Assembly (NCBI GenBank): GCA_903813345.2
Contig: CAIIXF020000006.1
Location: 17,862,348-17,926,347 of the forward strand
Direction of reading: 5' to 3'
DNA from: Owenia fusiformis
Taxonomy: Eukaryota; Annelida; Polychaeta; Sabellida; Oweniidae
Length of the DNA: 64,000 nt
Position 1 is the stretch's first letter, and each line of letters opens with the position of its first letter. The position numbers and the translations under genes are program-made. This document shows positions 1 to 11,573 of this stretch, piece after piece. The notes under the pieces were generated by a model. It made no database searches and was not told the origin of the DNA. It was given only the letters and a program-made list of their open reading frames with translations.

Positions 1-2075
1 ATATATCGTGTGTATATCATTCTATATCTTGAAAATAGGATATATATCAAATATATCGTGTATATCGTGTATATCGTCATGAATAATTTTAAGAATTGAT
101 TCAACAAACCCTGTATTGGGGATATATATCCGATATATATCTTGAAGACAGGATATATATCAAATATAGCTTATATATCTTGTGTATATCGCTCTTTATC
201 TTGAAAAGAGGATATATATCGAATATATCGTGTATATCATCGTGTATAATTTTAAGAACTGACTCAACAAACCCTGTATTGGGGATATATATCCGATATA
301 TATCTTAAAGACAGGATATATATATATATTGAATATAGCGTATATATCGTGTGTATATCGTTCTTTATCCCATACTTGGACGTGTTACAGGTACATAAAG
401 CCAGTTTGTAAAAACTTATATTTTCATCAGCGGGCAGATATAGAGATTATCCTATATGAGGTTCAGAATATTGGGATTATCCCGAGGCCAATATAATATA
501 TTTGCCCGAGGGCCGCAGGTCCCGAGGGGAAATATATTATATTGGCCAAGGGATAATCCCAATATCCTGAAACGACTATAGGATAATATGTTTATCCTCG
601 AATTATTTAAGTGGATGCTCCTTCCATTTTTTAAACCATCAAACAGATCCCGATTGTCTGTGTTTTCTCCATTGTCGTTTACAGTCATTACGCGAACGTT
701 ACAAATTATGAACAAATATGCGAGCGGCGATTATGACGTAGCGGGCAGATATACTATATCTGCCCGCTCGGAGCGGGACGTAAAGCTATATCTGCCCGCT
801 GATGAAAATACAAGTTTTTACAAACCGGCTTTATGTACCTGTAACACGTCCAAGTATGGGATAAATAGCTTTACGTCCCGCTCCGAGCGGGCAGATATAG
901 TATATCTGCCCGCTACGTCATAATCGTCGCTCACATATTTGTTCATAATTTGTAACGTTCGCGTAATGACTGTAAACGACAATGGAGAAAACACAGACAA
1001 TCGGGATCTGGTTGATAGCAAGAAGCATCCACTTAATCAATCAAAAATTCGAGAAAATAAATATGGGAATATTTGAGAGAACAGGAAAATCCACCCACGG
1101 CCAAGAAAACAAAACTGGACATGAATATTCTAAAATATTTCCACGATTGAACAATGTGAACCAGATGACCAAGATTGGTATGGGATAAACATATTATCCT
1201 ATAGTCGGTTCAGGATATTGGGATTATCCCTTGGCCAATATAACATATTTTCCCTCGGGACCTGCGTCCCTCGGGCAAATATATTATATTTGCCTCGGGA
1301 TAATCCCAATATCCTGAACCTCATATAGGATAATCTCTATATATCTTGAAAATAGGATATATCGAATATATCGTGTATATCGTCATGGATAATTTTAAGA
1401 ACTGATTCAAGAAACCCTGTATTGGGGATATATATTCGATATATATCTTGAAGACAGGATATATATATCGAATATAGCGAACATATCGTGTGTATATCGC
1501 TCTTTATCTTGGAAAGGGGATGTATATCGAATATATCGTGTATATCGACATGGATAATTGTAAGAACTGATTCAACAAACTCTATATTGAGGATATATAT
1601 CCGATATATATATCTTGAGCACATGATATATATAGAATATAGAGTATATATCATGTGTGTATCACTCTATATCTTGAAAAGAGGATATATATCCAATATA
1701 TCGTGTATATCGTCATGGACAATTGTAAGAACAGACTCAACAATCTCTATATTGGGGATATATATCCGATATATATCTTAAACACAGGATATACATATCG
1801 AATATAGCGTATATATCGTGTGTATATCGCTCTAAATCTTGGAAAGAGGATATATAACGAATATATTGTCTATATCGTGTATATCATCATGGATAATTGT
1901 AAGAACTGATTCAACAAACCCCTGTATTGGGGATATATATCCAATATTTATCTTAAAGACAGGATATATATAGCAAATATAGCGTATACATCGTGTGTAT
2001 ATCGCTCTATATCTTGGCAAGAGGATACATATCGAATATAGCGTGTATATCGTCATGGGCAAATGCTAGGAACAT
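1..2075. repeat. ~164-bp AT-rich satellite in two blocks
   Basis: A unit built from GGATATATATCGAATATA and TCGTGTATATCG words recurs about every 163-176 bp. The marker AACTGATTCAACAAACCC or a close variant appears near 90, 253, 1398, 1562, 1726 and 1901. The array is split into 1-367 and 1339-2075 by an unrelated foldback sequence. Open frames across it on both strands are repeat artefacts. Confidence 0.9.
368..1338. mobile_element. multi-part foldback insertion inside the satellite
   Basis: This block is made of paired inverted repeats and replaces about 1 kb of the satellite. Bases ~600-787 pair with ~867-1040. Bases 366-441 pair with 791-866. Bases ~451-600 are themselves partly palindromic and pair with ~1186-1343. 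Inner pieces carry GAGCGGGCAGATATA words. The satellite resumes directly on both sides. No transposase is visible, and the superfamily is unknown. Confidence 0.75.
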
Positions 2076-2461
2076 GATAAAATCTGGAGAAGTATATCTG
2101 GCCAGATTTTATATAGCCTTATATATCGACGATATATATCTAATATATCACATGTAAGTCAATGAGAGGCAGTATAGCGATATATATCGCTATACAACGA
2201 TATAGCCATTCCTGCACCATTCTCCTAGAATTACAGTCCAGGGATTAGATTATAGTCCTGAGATTTTAAGCACAAGTTCAGATACTAGAATAGTGTTCTT
2301 GGAAAACAGTCTAGGGATTGTTTGGGAGTTTTAAGCCCATAAGTAAGACCCAGACATTCAATTTTAAGGGCCGATGAAACACAAGCTCAAATGTTAATAA
2401 TCAGAGAATACCAGGATCTATATTTAAACATTAATATCTAAATACTTTCTGTATCATTTAC

Positions 2462-3987
2462 CTTTCATGATAGATGGTGTTTTAAGATCATCTGATGTGC
2501 TTGTTTTGGAACCTTGATCACTCTCACTTTCTGCTTCACTATCCTGGGGAAACTTCTTTTCAATCTCACTCAAGTGTTTCTCGTAATCCTTGAATATTGG
2601 TGTCAGTATACAGTAAGGGTTCCCATCTACATGATCTTTGATCCATTTTGATACACTTTTATTCAAATTTTTCAGTTCACGTAAATATTCTGAACTTTTC
2701 ACTTTTGAGCCTCCATTTGAAGTATTGGGAGCAGATGTACTGCTTACCGCAGCAGACAGACCTGAGGTTGCTGGTGTAGCAGACATGTTTGAGCTTGGTT
2801 TTAGATCAAAACTTGGCACTGTTGTTGATCCATTTGATTTTGATGAAGCTAGACCACCAAATGATGTAGATGTAGGTTGGCTTCCAAAGCTAAATGATGG
2901 TGCTTTTGAATCCGATTTTGTGGCTCCAAATCCAGCAAATCCTTTGAAAGCACCACCCTCACTCCCTCCCTGAAATATTAAAAATCTAGGATGTTCACAG
3001 TTTACACTTCTAATGTTACAGATGTTCACAAGGCTTTTAGTCAGCCTCAGCATCTCACTCTAATATGCTTTCACTATTTTGCATCATCATTAAAAGCTAA
3101 GTTACAAAAATCTTTGCTTTTCTAACCTCTAAAATCTTTATCAAAATGCACTAAATACAGCACCATAGCTAGGGCCAAATGGAATGAATTAACCTAATAT
3201 TATACTTTCTTTGGAATTCTGTAGCTTCCTTTGAATGAGACATTCCAATGCCAAAAGTCAAAGAAACATGACTGTTCAGTTCTATTGCGTTTATTTATTC
3301 ATATATTTACCAACAAGTAAAATCACCCTGCTGCCTCTTTCAGCTTATATATAATGAGTTAAAACACAATGATCCTTGATTTTTTATGTTTTTACAATTT
3401 TAGCCAATTTTTGGCTCTGAGAAGATTGACATGCATAAGAAAGAATGAGTTGATGAGATTTTATTTTCATACTTACTGTCGCTCCTGGCACCCGCCTCTT
3501 TGTTGTTTTTATTGTGCGCTTCTTTAAGTCCTCAACACTCGCCTGTTTGAAGATCCCAGCCTGAAAAATGGAGAAAACTTGTAGTAAGGAGCTACAGTGT
3601 GCAAGTATATAATTCAATTAGTTAGGAAAATAAATGCTGTCATATTATTATATATAAGCGCTGTCACAGTAATGTGATGTCACCCTAGTGATGTCAAAGT
3701 ATAAATAAGTGATGTCAAAGTATAAATGAGGAATGCCACATTATAGACGGTTGATATCGAAATATACAGAATTGATCTGAGGTCACAGTAAGTAGTGATA
3801 TATGTGAGATGAAAATATGTATTAGTGATGTCATAGTATAGATGAGTGATGTCATAGTATAGATGAGTGATATCATAGTATAAATGAATGATGTCACAGT
3901 ATAAATGATTTCAAATACCTCTTCCGTGTCCTCCTCATCATCCCAATTATCATGTGTCAGCTGGTTTCCTGCGTTACATTTTGCCAT
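2462..3987 (-). CDS. NUP50: NUP50 nucleoporin, N-terminal part (3 exons, gene continues left)
   Basis: Nucleoporin 50 is a nuclear-basket FG protein that binds importin alpha and Nup153 and helps disassemble import complexes. Coding exons, read on the minus strand, are 3987-3919, 3560-3477 and 2969-2462. Each is bounded by AG/GT, and the first two junctions are in phase 0. The N-terminus MAKCNAGNQLTHDNWDDEE matches the conserved importin-alpha-binding start of vertebrate NUP50 (MAKRNAEKELTDRNWD-type). Exon 2 carries the family's basic stretch (GIFKQAS...KRR). Exon 3 carries GAFKGFAGFG, FSFGSQ and the conserved TPIFKDYEKHL segment, followed by an acidic and serine-rich region. The 220 residues seen are about half of the usual ~450-470. 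The C-terminal Ran-binding domain is not in the window, because exon 3 ends at a donor (GTAAAT at 2461) and the rest lies beyond the left edge. Identity is firm from the motifs and their order. Confidence 0.93.
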
Positions 3988-4022
3988 CCTCTCTATTATT
4001 CAATCAACTACTTCCTGAAATG

Positions 4023-4030
4023 TGACGTCA
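4023..4030. promoter_or_regulatory. CRE-type palindrome TGACGTCA, 36 bp upstream of the NUP50 ATG
   Basis: A perfect TGACGTCA lies just 5' of the NUP50 start codon (3987, minus strand). It is the consensus for CREB/ATF bZIP dimers. Further perfect copies follow at 4305, 4709 and 5488. The position fits a proximal promoter element, but binding is inferred. Confidence 0.5.
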
Positions 4031-4428
4031 TATGAGTTGTAAATATGTGGAAAATGTTTCATCATCAACAGGGTCCAAGATTAAATGAATGGCAAAGTGA
4101 TAGCATTGCACATTTTGTGGAGATTTCCATTTCTCATAAGCTGGCCACTATCTTCAGAAATCAAATTCTACGTAGCACTACATCTGTCCAAATATTTGGT
4201 GTTTATATTATACATAGACTAGCAATCTACCAATTGACTTTTGCGATCAGAATTCAGGAATTTTGTTTATGGATACTGTTGTCACGTATTTCGTCTTATT
4301 GGTATGACGTCATATAGAAATGATATTAGACATGATGGAATCACGAAATGGCGGACACGTGGCAGTTTTGAGCTAAAAATATTGTCGTTTCTTATATAAA
4401 AACCATGGGTCGGATATTTACCAGGTAT

Positions 4429-4617
4429 GCCGATTTGACTAGATCATGAGTATGTCTATATATATGCGAAGTTTGGGTGAAATTCATACTAAACATCGAT
4501 GCCTATAAGCGCCCCCCGTTTTTGTCAAAATCGGGGGGCGCTAAACCGCTATGTAAATCATGTCAGTAAGACCTTAGACTTGGTATGTGCTTAGCATGAA
4601 TGTTGATCTAGTCAAAT
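4429..4617. repeat. foldback with GC-rich core hairpin
   Basis: The core 4508-4542 is a near-perfect hairpin: two 17-base arms (AGCGCCCCCCG...) with one mismatch and a single-base loop. Outer arms (GATTTGACTAGATCA near 4431 and its complement near 4603) pair around the same centre, so the whole ~190 bp is a foldback. The runs of six C or six G stand out sharply in this AT-rich DNA. It could be a MITE or the core of one. Confidence 0.7.
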
Positions 4618-5363
4618 AGAACGCTTTCGTGAAAAATAAATCAATAAAGCACGAAATATAGAAGATAATCTCTCAAAATCAAGCATCTAAAGCTGGGTGA
4701 CCTAATTGTGACGTCACTAAAAGACAGAATCCATTCGGTGATCGCAAATCATCAATTCAAGTGTTTCACAAAGGGTCAAAGCAGCCCCCACCTGACAGCA
4801 GCCCCCATAAAAAGCTGCTAAATACCTGTATATTCACTGGTCAGTATCAAGCGAAAGTAACGACCGTAACCTTTGCATCAAAGATGGTGGATGGTAAAAA
4901 TTGATGTTATACCCTGCTATTTGAACTAAATCAGACTTTTATGAGATAGAAACTATGGAGTAGGATCATTTGTTCAAATATCATGCGTAGGCACCGCAGT
5001 TTAACGATATCTTCCACCGCTTAAGAAAAGGTAACTGGGATTTTGGTTTTACGGATGATAAGATAACTGATATGAGGTGATGCGGTAACACTATGAGAGT
5101 TTATAAAGATGTCCAGTAACCGCCTCATAGTGACATAACATGACCGTTAACATGCATGATATATGAACAAACAATCAGTTCCCATGTCATGTCCCATGTC
5201 CCATGCCTGACTTCACATTAAACCTGCACATCGCTCCAAAACGCAATATGTTGACATATATTGTTTTTACATTTTCAAGCTCTAATATAAAGTTTATGTA
5301 AATAAAAATTGTTTTTTTCTGCGTAATATCAAAGAACAATCATTTAGTTAAAAAAAATAAAAA

Positions 5364-5430
5364 GGATGCGGGAATCGAACCCGGACCTCCCGCGTCCTAA
5401 GCGAAAATTCTACCGCTAGACCACCGTGTT
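5364..5430 (-). pseudogene. degenerate tRNA-like sequence (tRNA-Pro-like, AGG loop)
   Basis: Read on the minus strand this has a D-arm/A-box (GGTCTAGCGGTAGAA), an anticodon arm whose seven-base loop TTAGGAC would present AGG (Pro), a GCGGGAGGTCCGGG stretch and a B-box GGTTCGATTCC, followed at once by a T run as in pol III termination. The 3' acceptor half does not pair with the 5' half and one T-stem pair is mismatched. It is more likely a tRNA pseudogene or SINE head than a working tRNA. Confidence 0.55.
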
Positions 5431-5989
5431 ATCATGAATGGTGGAAGTAATTAAACGCTAATTATTTTGAATGCTATGATTCGGAAGTGACGTCACGTTC
5501 TTCATTTAGAAACCTTTCCAAAATCATATCGCTGGTGCCGATCGAAGCAATTCAATGAAAAATCTTTGAAATGACACATTTATCGTAAGTATTTCTACAC
5601 AAGATTTGCCCCATTTGTTCATCATTCTATAATCTTTCATTAAGCTCAAAATGATAAAGTTCACCCCCGAAACAGCCCAAGATTGCGTTTCGGGGCAAGG
5701 TCCAGCTTTAAGTGATTAAGTGATAGTCCCTGATCTGGTCCCTCTGAAAACAAGTTTTGTTGTCCGGTACTTTCCCACATGAAATGATTGTACCGTTTGA
5801 AAGAACAGGCTTTATATGAACAAACAATCAGTTCCCATGTCATATAAGCCTGATTTCACATTAAGTGATTAAGTGACTCTGGCAATACATTTACATGTAT
5901 TCTAACCCTTCCAACACCCACAAAGCCATCTATTTTTCCATTTATATAGAAAATGGTCAATTGAGGTGAACTTGTCTAAAGGCCTTAAA

Positions 5990-7085
5990 ACGCTTAATAC
6001 CAAGGTATGACCTTGGCCCATAAACATTGACTTTGACCCCAGGTCAGTGGTTTCCAAGGGTCACAGCAGCCACAAGGACCTCAAATCACCAAATACCTAG
6101 ATATTGACCTTGATCTTGGAATGACCTTGACCTCAGGTCACATAATCATGAGTCACCAAGGGTCATAATAGCCCCCAAGATCTTTAACCTTTAGCGTGCT
6201 GCCGGCGGACGAGTCCGCCGAGACTAAAATGTCTCTCACAACTGCCGGCGGACCCGTACGCCCGATTTCAAACTTTTAAAAACTTTACTTTTTCGCGCCA
6301 TTCGTATTGTCCAATTAGATTGCCCGATTTATTCAGTGCCTAACATGACTTCCTGTTGACCTAGAATGGCGATATTTCGAAAAATAATTCTCAATTCAAC
6401 AATTTAAACAGTGTTTTAGTCGTTTTTAGTGAACGAATCGTACAAAATGGTGGACAAATACGATCACAACGAATATGTGGAGGAAATGAATTGCGATTTC
6501 GAGCTCTTTAGGCTCTTGGAAGCCGATAACGGTCATCGAAAATAGAAACTAGAATATTTTCTGAATTGAAAAATTGAACATTCGATCGCTGCAAATTCAG
6601 ATTTGGATTCTGACCAGACGAAGAGGCGGAGCGGCGGATTCCGGAGGAGTATTCATGGTATATTTATGCCCAGTCGTGTTAATGTACAAATAAATTCATG
6701 AGAACATTTTTTTCATGAGCCAGGCCACTGTATCTTCCCTTTGTGAAAATTTTATCCAGATTCATTCAGTAGTTATTGAGATATTAATTATTTAGTCCAG
6801 GCATATCATTTTTTGCACTCTTTGAAAAATAAGCCAGTTGCGTTGGATATATTTGCTGAAATAAGGCAGCATGGTAAAGGTTAAAATGCCAAATACTTAG
6901 ATATTGAACTTAGTGCTTGAAATTACCTTGTTCCAAACATTGTCATTGACCTCAGGTCAGCTAATCATTGGTCACTAAGGGTCACAGCAGCCCCCAAGGA
7001 ACTTAAATCAACTAATACCTAGGAATGATCTTGACCTCAGATCACCTAATCATGGGTTGCCAAGGACCACAACAGCCCCCAAATG
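5990..7085. repeat. loose tandem repeat rich in AGGTCA/TGACCT, interrupted by the piggyBac MITE
   Basis: Segments such as AAGGGTCACAGCAGCC, AAATACCTAG and GACCTCAGGTCA recur every ~90-120 bp on both sides of the MITE (for example near 6057, 6165, 6978 and 7064). A related stretch lies at about 4770-4830. No gene is visible. Confidence 0.7.
6184..6884. mobile_element. piggyBac-type MITE with TTAA duplications
   Basis: The ends are complementary: CCTTTAGCGTGCTGCC from 6188 and its near complement GGCAGCATGGTAAAGG ending at 6880. TTAA flanks both sides (6184-6187 and 6881-6884), the target signature of piggyBac. The left end is followed by a GCCGGCGGAC/GTCCGCC inverted motif. The 693-bp interior has only short broken frames, including a small acidic stretch after an ATG near 6447 that could be a transposase N-terminal remnant. 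It sits inside an older tandem repeat, which resumes on the right. Confidence 0.85.
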
Positions 7086-7089
7086 CAAC

Positions 7090-9650
7090 TAGATTTTCAA
7101 ACTAAGAACCACCCCTGAAAATTTTTAATTGATCCGTCACACAGTTAACTAGAAAACATGTAAACATATTATATATAGACTTTACAGACAAGATTTTAGG
7201 ATGGAAAATCTAAAATGGCTGACTTGACATTTACCCAGAATGTCAAAAAACTAATCTGTTCCTAGATTTTCATACTAAAAATCATCCCTGAAAATATGAC
7301 ATTGATCTACCAAATGGTTCACCTGAAAACGCGTAGACAAGACTTTACAGACAAGATTTTAGGACAGAAAATCCAAAATGGCTGCCATGACATTTACACA
7401 GAATGCCAAAAAACTAATCAGATGTAGATTTTCGCACTAAGAATCATCCCTGAAAATTTGAAATTGATCTACCAAACGGTTCACCTAAAACGCGTAGACA
7501 AGACTTTACAGGCAAGATTTTAAGACGGAAAATCCAAAATGGCTGCCTTGACATTTATCCAGAATGCCAAAAAACTAATCAGATCTAGATTTTCATACTA
7601 AGAATCATCCCTAGAAATTTGAAATTGATCTACAGAACGGTTCACCTGGAAATGCATAGACAAGACTTTACAGACAAGATTTTAGGACAGAAAATCTAAA
7701 ATGGCTGCCTTGACATTTGCCAAGAATGCCAAAAAACTAATCAGTTCTACATTTTCATACTAAGAATCATCTCTGAAAATTTGAAATTGATCTACCAAAC
7801 GGTTCTCCTGAAAACGCGTAGACAAGACTTTACAGACAAGATTTTAGGACAGAAAATCCAAAATGGCTGCCTTGACATTTACCCAGAATGCTAAAAAACT
7901 AATCAGTTCTACATTTTTATACTAAGAATCATCTCTGAAAATTTGAAATTGATCTACCAAACGGTTCACCTGAAAACGCGTAGACAAGACTTTACAGACA
8001 AGATTTTAGGACGGAAAATCCAAAATGGCTGCCTTGACATTTACCCAGAATGCCAAATAACAAATCAGATCTAGATTTTTATACTAAGAATCATCCCTAG
8101 AAATTTGAAATTGATCAACAGAACGGTTCACCTGGAAATGCATAGACAAGACTTTACAGACAAGTTTTTAGGACAGAAAATCCAAAATGGCTGCCTTGAC
8201 ATTTGCCAAGAATGCCAAAAAACTAATCAGTTCTACATTTTCATACTAAGAATCATCTCTGAAAATTTGAAATTGATCTACCAAACGGTTCACCTGAAAA
8301 CGCGTAGACAAGACTTTACAGACAAGATTTTAGGACGGAAAATCCAAAATGGCTGCCTTGACATTTGCCAAGAATGCCAAAAAACTAATCAGTTCTACAT
8401 TTTCATACTAAGAATCATCTCTGAAAATTTGAAATTGATCTACCAAACGGTTCACCTGAAAACGCGTAGACAAGACTTTACAGACAAGATTTTAGGACGG
8501 AAAATCCAAAATGGCTGCCTTGACATTTACCCAGAATGCTAAAAAACTAATCAGTTCTACATTTTTATACTAAGAATCATCTCTGAAAATTTGAAATTGA
8601 TCTACCAAACGGTTCACCTGAAAACGCGTAGACAAGACTTTACAGACAAGATTTTAGGACGGAAAATCCAAAATGGCTGCCTTGACATTTACCCAGAATG
8701 CCAAAAAACAAATCAGATCTAGATTTTTATACTAAGAATCATCCCTAGAAATTTGAAATTGATCAACAGAACGGTTCACCTGGAAATGCATAGACAAGAC
8801 TTTACAGACAAGATTTTAGGACAGAAAATCCAAAATGGCTGCCTTGACATTTGCCAAGAATGCCAAAAAACTAATCAGTTCTACATTTTCATACTAAGAA
8901 TCATCTCTGAAAATTTGAAATTGATCTACCAAACGGTTCACCTGAAAACGCGTAGACAAGACTTTACAGACAAGATTTTAGGACGGAAAATCCAAAATGG
9001 CTGCCTTGACATTTACCCAGAATGCTAAAAAACTAATCAGTTCTACATTTTTATACTAAGAATCATCTCTGAAAATTTGAAATTGATCTACCAAACGGTT
9101 CACCTGAAAACGGGTAGACAAGACTTTACAGACAAGATTTTAGGACGGAAAATCCAAAATGGCTGCCTTGACATTTACCCAGAATGCCAAAAAACAAATC
9201 AGATCTAGATTTTTATACTAAGAATCATCCCTAGAAATTTGAAATTGATCAACAGAACGGTTCACCTGGAAATGCATAGACAAGACTTTACAGACAAGAT
9301 TTTAGGACAGAAAATCCAAAATGGCTGCCTTGACATTTACCAAGAATGCTAAAAAACTAATCAGTTCTACATTTTTATACTAAGAATCATCTCTGAAAAT
9401 TTGAAATTGATCTACCAAACGGTTCACCTGAAAACGCGTAGACAAGACTTTACAGACAAGATTTTAGGACGGAAAATCCAAAATGGCTGCCTTGACATTT
9501 ACCCAGAATGCCAAAAAACAAATCAGATCTAGATTTTTATACTAAGAATCATCCCTGAAAATTTGAAATTGATCCACCAAATGGTTCACCTGAAAACACG
9601 TAGACAAGACTTCACAGACAAGATTTTAGGACTGAAAAATCCAAAATGGC
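7090..9650. repeat. 162-bp satellite, about 16 units
   Basis: The unit runs through GAAATTGATCTACCAAACGG, CACCTGAAAACGCGTAGACA, ACTTTACAGACAAGATTTTA and CCAAAATGGCTGCCTTGACA. The marker CGCGTAGACA occurs at 7815, 7977 and 8301, a spacing of exactly 162 or a multiple. Because 162 is divisible by three, one frame stays open over several units and gives open frames of about 90-145 codons at 8105-8542 and 8753-9028. These are not genes. Each unit carries an AAAATGGCTGCC core. Confidence 0.95.
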
Positions 9651-11573
9651 CGACAATAAAAAAGTGATTATGTGTTTTTGCTGATTTCTTCTTACAAAAT
9701 TATCACATATAACTACTGTTAACAATAACATAGGCTTTTACAACAAAGTACATCTGAAATTATTTATAAAGCTACTAAATAGTTAAAGTATGAAAACTCA
9801 AAAACACCATTCAATATGATACAAAGTATTATCGTGCGCTCACTTTTCTTAGGACATTCAAAATGGCTGACATGACTGAGCTAACAGGTCCAAAACCTAA
9901 TCAGATCTAGAATGAAGTGAGCTGAACAAGATTTTAAAGTTTTAAAAGCAACTGTGGAGCCGTTTTTCTTAAAGTTTGCAGTCAAGGATTTTAGCATTTG
10001 ACTTCAAAATGGCCGACAGGAAGTAGGTATCGAGTTAAAATTTTTTCATCCACATCTGTATGCACTCATAAGTTATCCCTGAAAATTTGAAGGTGATATC
10101 TGTAGCGGTTTTGGAGAAAACTCCCGGACGTACGGACAGACGGACGGACAGACGGACGGACGCGCCTAGGCCGACAATATGGCCCCACACTATGTGGTGG
10201 GGACATAAAAATGGAAACAAAATGTTATAAGTCCAATTATTGTTGCCATGGAAACATTTCGAAATTGATCCACCAAATGGTTCACCTGAAAACACGTAGA
10301 CAAGACTTCACAGACAAGATTTTAGGACTGAAAAATCCAAAATGGCCGATAATAAAAAAGTGATTATGTGTTTTTGCTGATTTCTTCTTACAAAATTATC
10401 ACATATAACTACTGTTAACAATAACATAGGCTTTTACAACAAAGTACATCTGAAATTATTTATAAAGCTACTAAATAGTTAAAGTATGAAAACTCAAAAA
10501 CACCATTCAATATGATACAAAGTATTATCGTGCGCTCACTTTTCTTAGGACATTCAAAATGGCTGACATGACTGAGCTAACAGGTCCAAAACCTAATCAG
10601 ATCTAGAATGAAGTGAGCTGAACAAGATGTTAAAGTTTTAAAAGCAACTGTGGAGCCGTTTTTCTTAAAGTTTGCAGACAAGGATTTTAGCATTTGACTT
10701 CAAAATGGCCGACAGGAAGTAGGTATCGAGTTAAAATTTTTTCATCCACATCTGTATGCACTCATAAGTTATCCCTGAAAATTTGAAGGTGATATCTGTA
10801 GCGGTTTTGGAGAAAACTCCCGGACGTACGGACAGACGGACGGACAGACGGACGGACGCGCCTAGGCCGACAATATGGCCCCACACTATGTGGTGGGGAC
10901 ATAAAAATGGAAACAAAATGTTATAAGTCCAATTATTGTTGCCATGGAAACATTTCGAAATTGATCCACCAAATGGTTCACCTGAAAACACGTAGACAAG
11001 ACTTCACAGACAAGATTTTAGGACTGAAAAATCCAAAATGGCCGACAATAAAAAAGTGATTATGTGTTTTTGCTGATTTCTTCTTACAAAATTATCACAT
11101 ATAACTACTGTTAACAATAACATAGGCTTTTACAACAAAGTATATCTGAAATTTTTTATAAAGCTACTAAATAGTTAAAGTATGAAAACTCAAAAACACC
11201 ATTTAATATGATACAAAGTATTATCGTGCGCTCACTTTTCTTAGGACATTCAAAATGGCTGACATGACTGAGCTAACAGGTCCAAAACCTAATCAGATCT
11301 AGAATGAAGTGAGCTGAACAAGATGTTAAAGTTTTAAAAGCAACTGTGGAGCCGTTTTTCTTAAAGTTTGCACACAAGGATTTTAGCATTTGACTTCAAA
11401 ATGGCCGACAGGAAGTAGGTATCGAGTTAAAATTTTTTCATCCACATCTGTATGCACTCATAAGTTATCCCTGAAAATTTGAAGGTGATATCTGTAGCGG
11501 TTTTGGAGAAAACTCCCGGACGTACGGACAGACGGACGGACAGACGGACGGACGCGCCTAGGCCGACAATAAA
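9565..11573. repeat. 696-bp segment in 2.9 tandem copies
   Basis: Copies start at 9565, 10261 and 10957, exactly 696 bp apart, and are nearly identical. The third stops near 11573. Each begins with a diverged 162-bp satellite unit and contains AAAATGGCCGACA cores. The first two end in a GGACGGACAGACGGACGG run, the palindrome CCCCACACTATGTGGTGGGG and GGACATAAAAA. Near identity implies recent amplification. The GTCC-rich, palindrome-tipped end, read on the minus strand, resembles the 5' ends of the Helitrons described below, but no CTRR end was found. Confidence 0.9.

Larger units (their letters stand above)
1..2461 (-). other. NUP50 intron 3 (incomplete), filled with satellite DNA
   Basis: The NUP50 donor at 2461 opens an intron that reaches the left edge. 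No further NUP50 exon is recognisable in it. Nearly all of 1-2075 is tandem repeat plus a foldback insertion. Bases 2076-2461 are AT-rich unique-looking sequence with no coding signal that I can support. Confidence 0.8.
3988..6187. other. NUP50 5' flank: TGACGTCA sites, hairpin, tRNA-like sequence, repeat remnants
   Basis: There is no coding gene here. The stretch upstream of the NUP50 start holds four perfect TGACGTCA octamers, a GC-rich foldback centred near 4525, a degenerate tRNA-like sequence at 5364-5430, and a 30-bp direct repeat (5162-5192 and 5814-5844). From about 5990 a loosely tandem repeat begins, rich in AGGTCA/TGACCT words. The NUP50 transcription start cannot be placed from the sequence alone. 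Confidence 0.6.

Noticed and set aside
588-1021. Overlapping 111- and 67-codon frames with identical peptide segments
   Set aside because: They are the two arms of the foldback at 600-787 and 867-1040 read in both directions.
5990-7085. Clustered AGGTCA/TGACCT nuclear-receptor half-sites
   Set aside because: They recur because the whole unit is a tandem repeat; no evidence of regulatory use.
8105-9028. Open frames of 145 and 91 codons with repeated peptide
   Set aside because: They lie wholly in the 162-bp satellite, and the frame stays open only because the period is divisible by three; no start context or homology.
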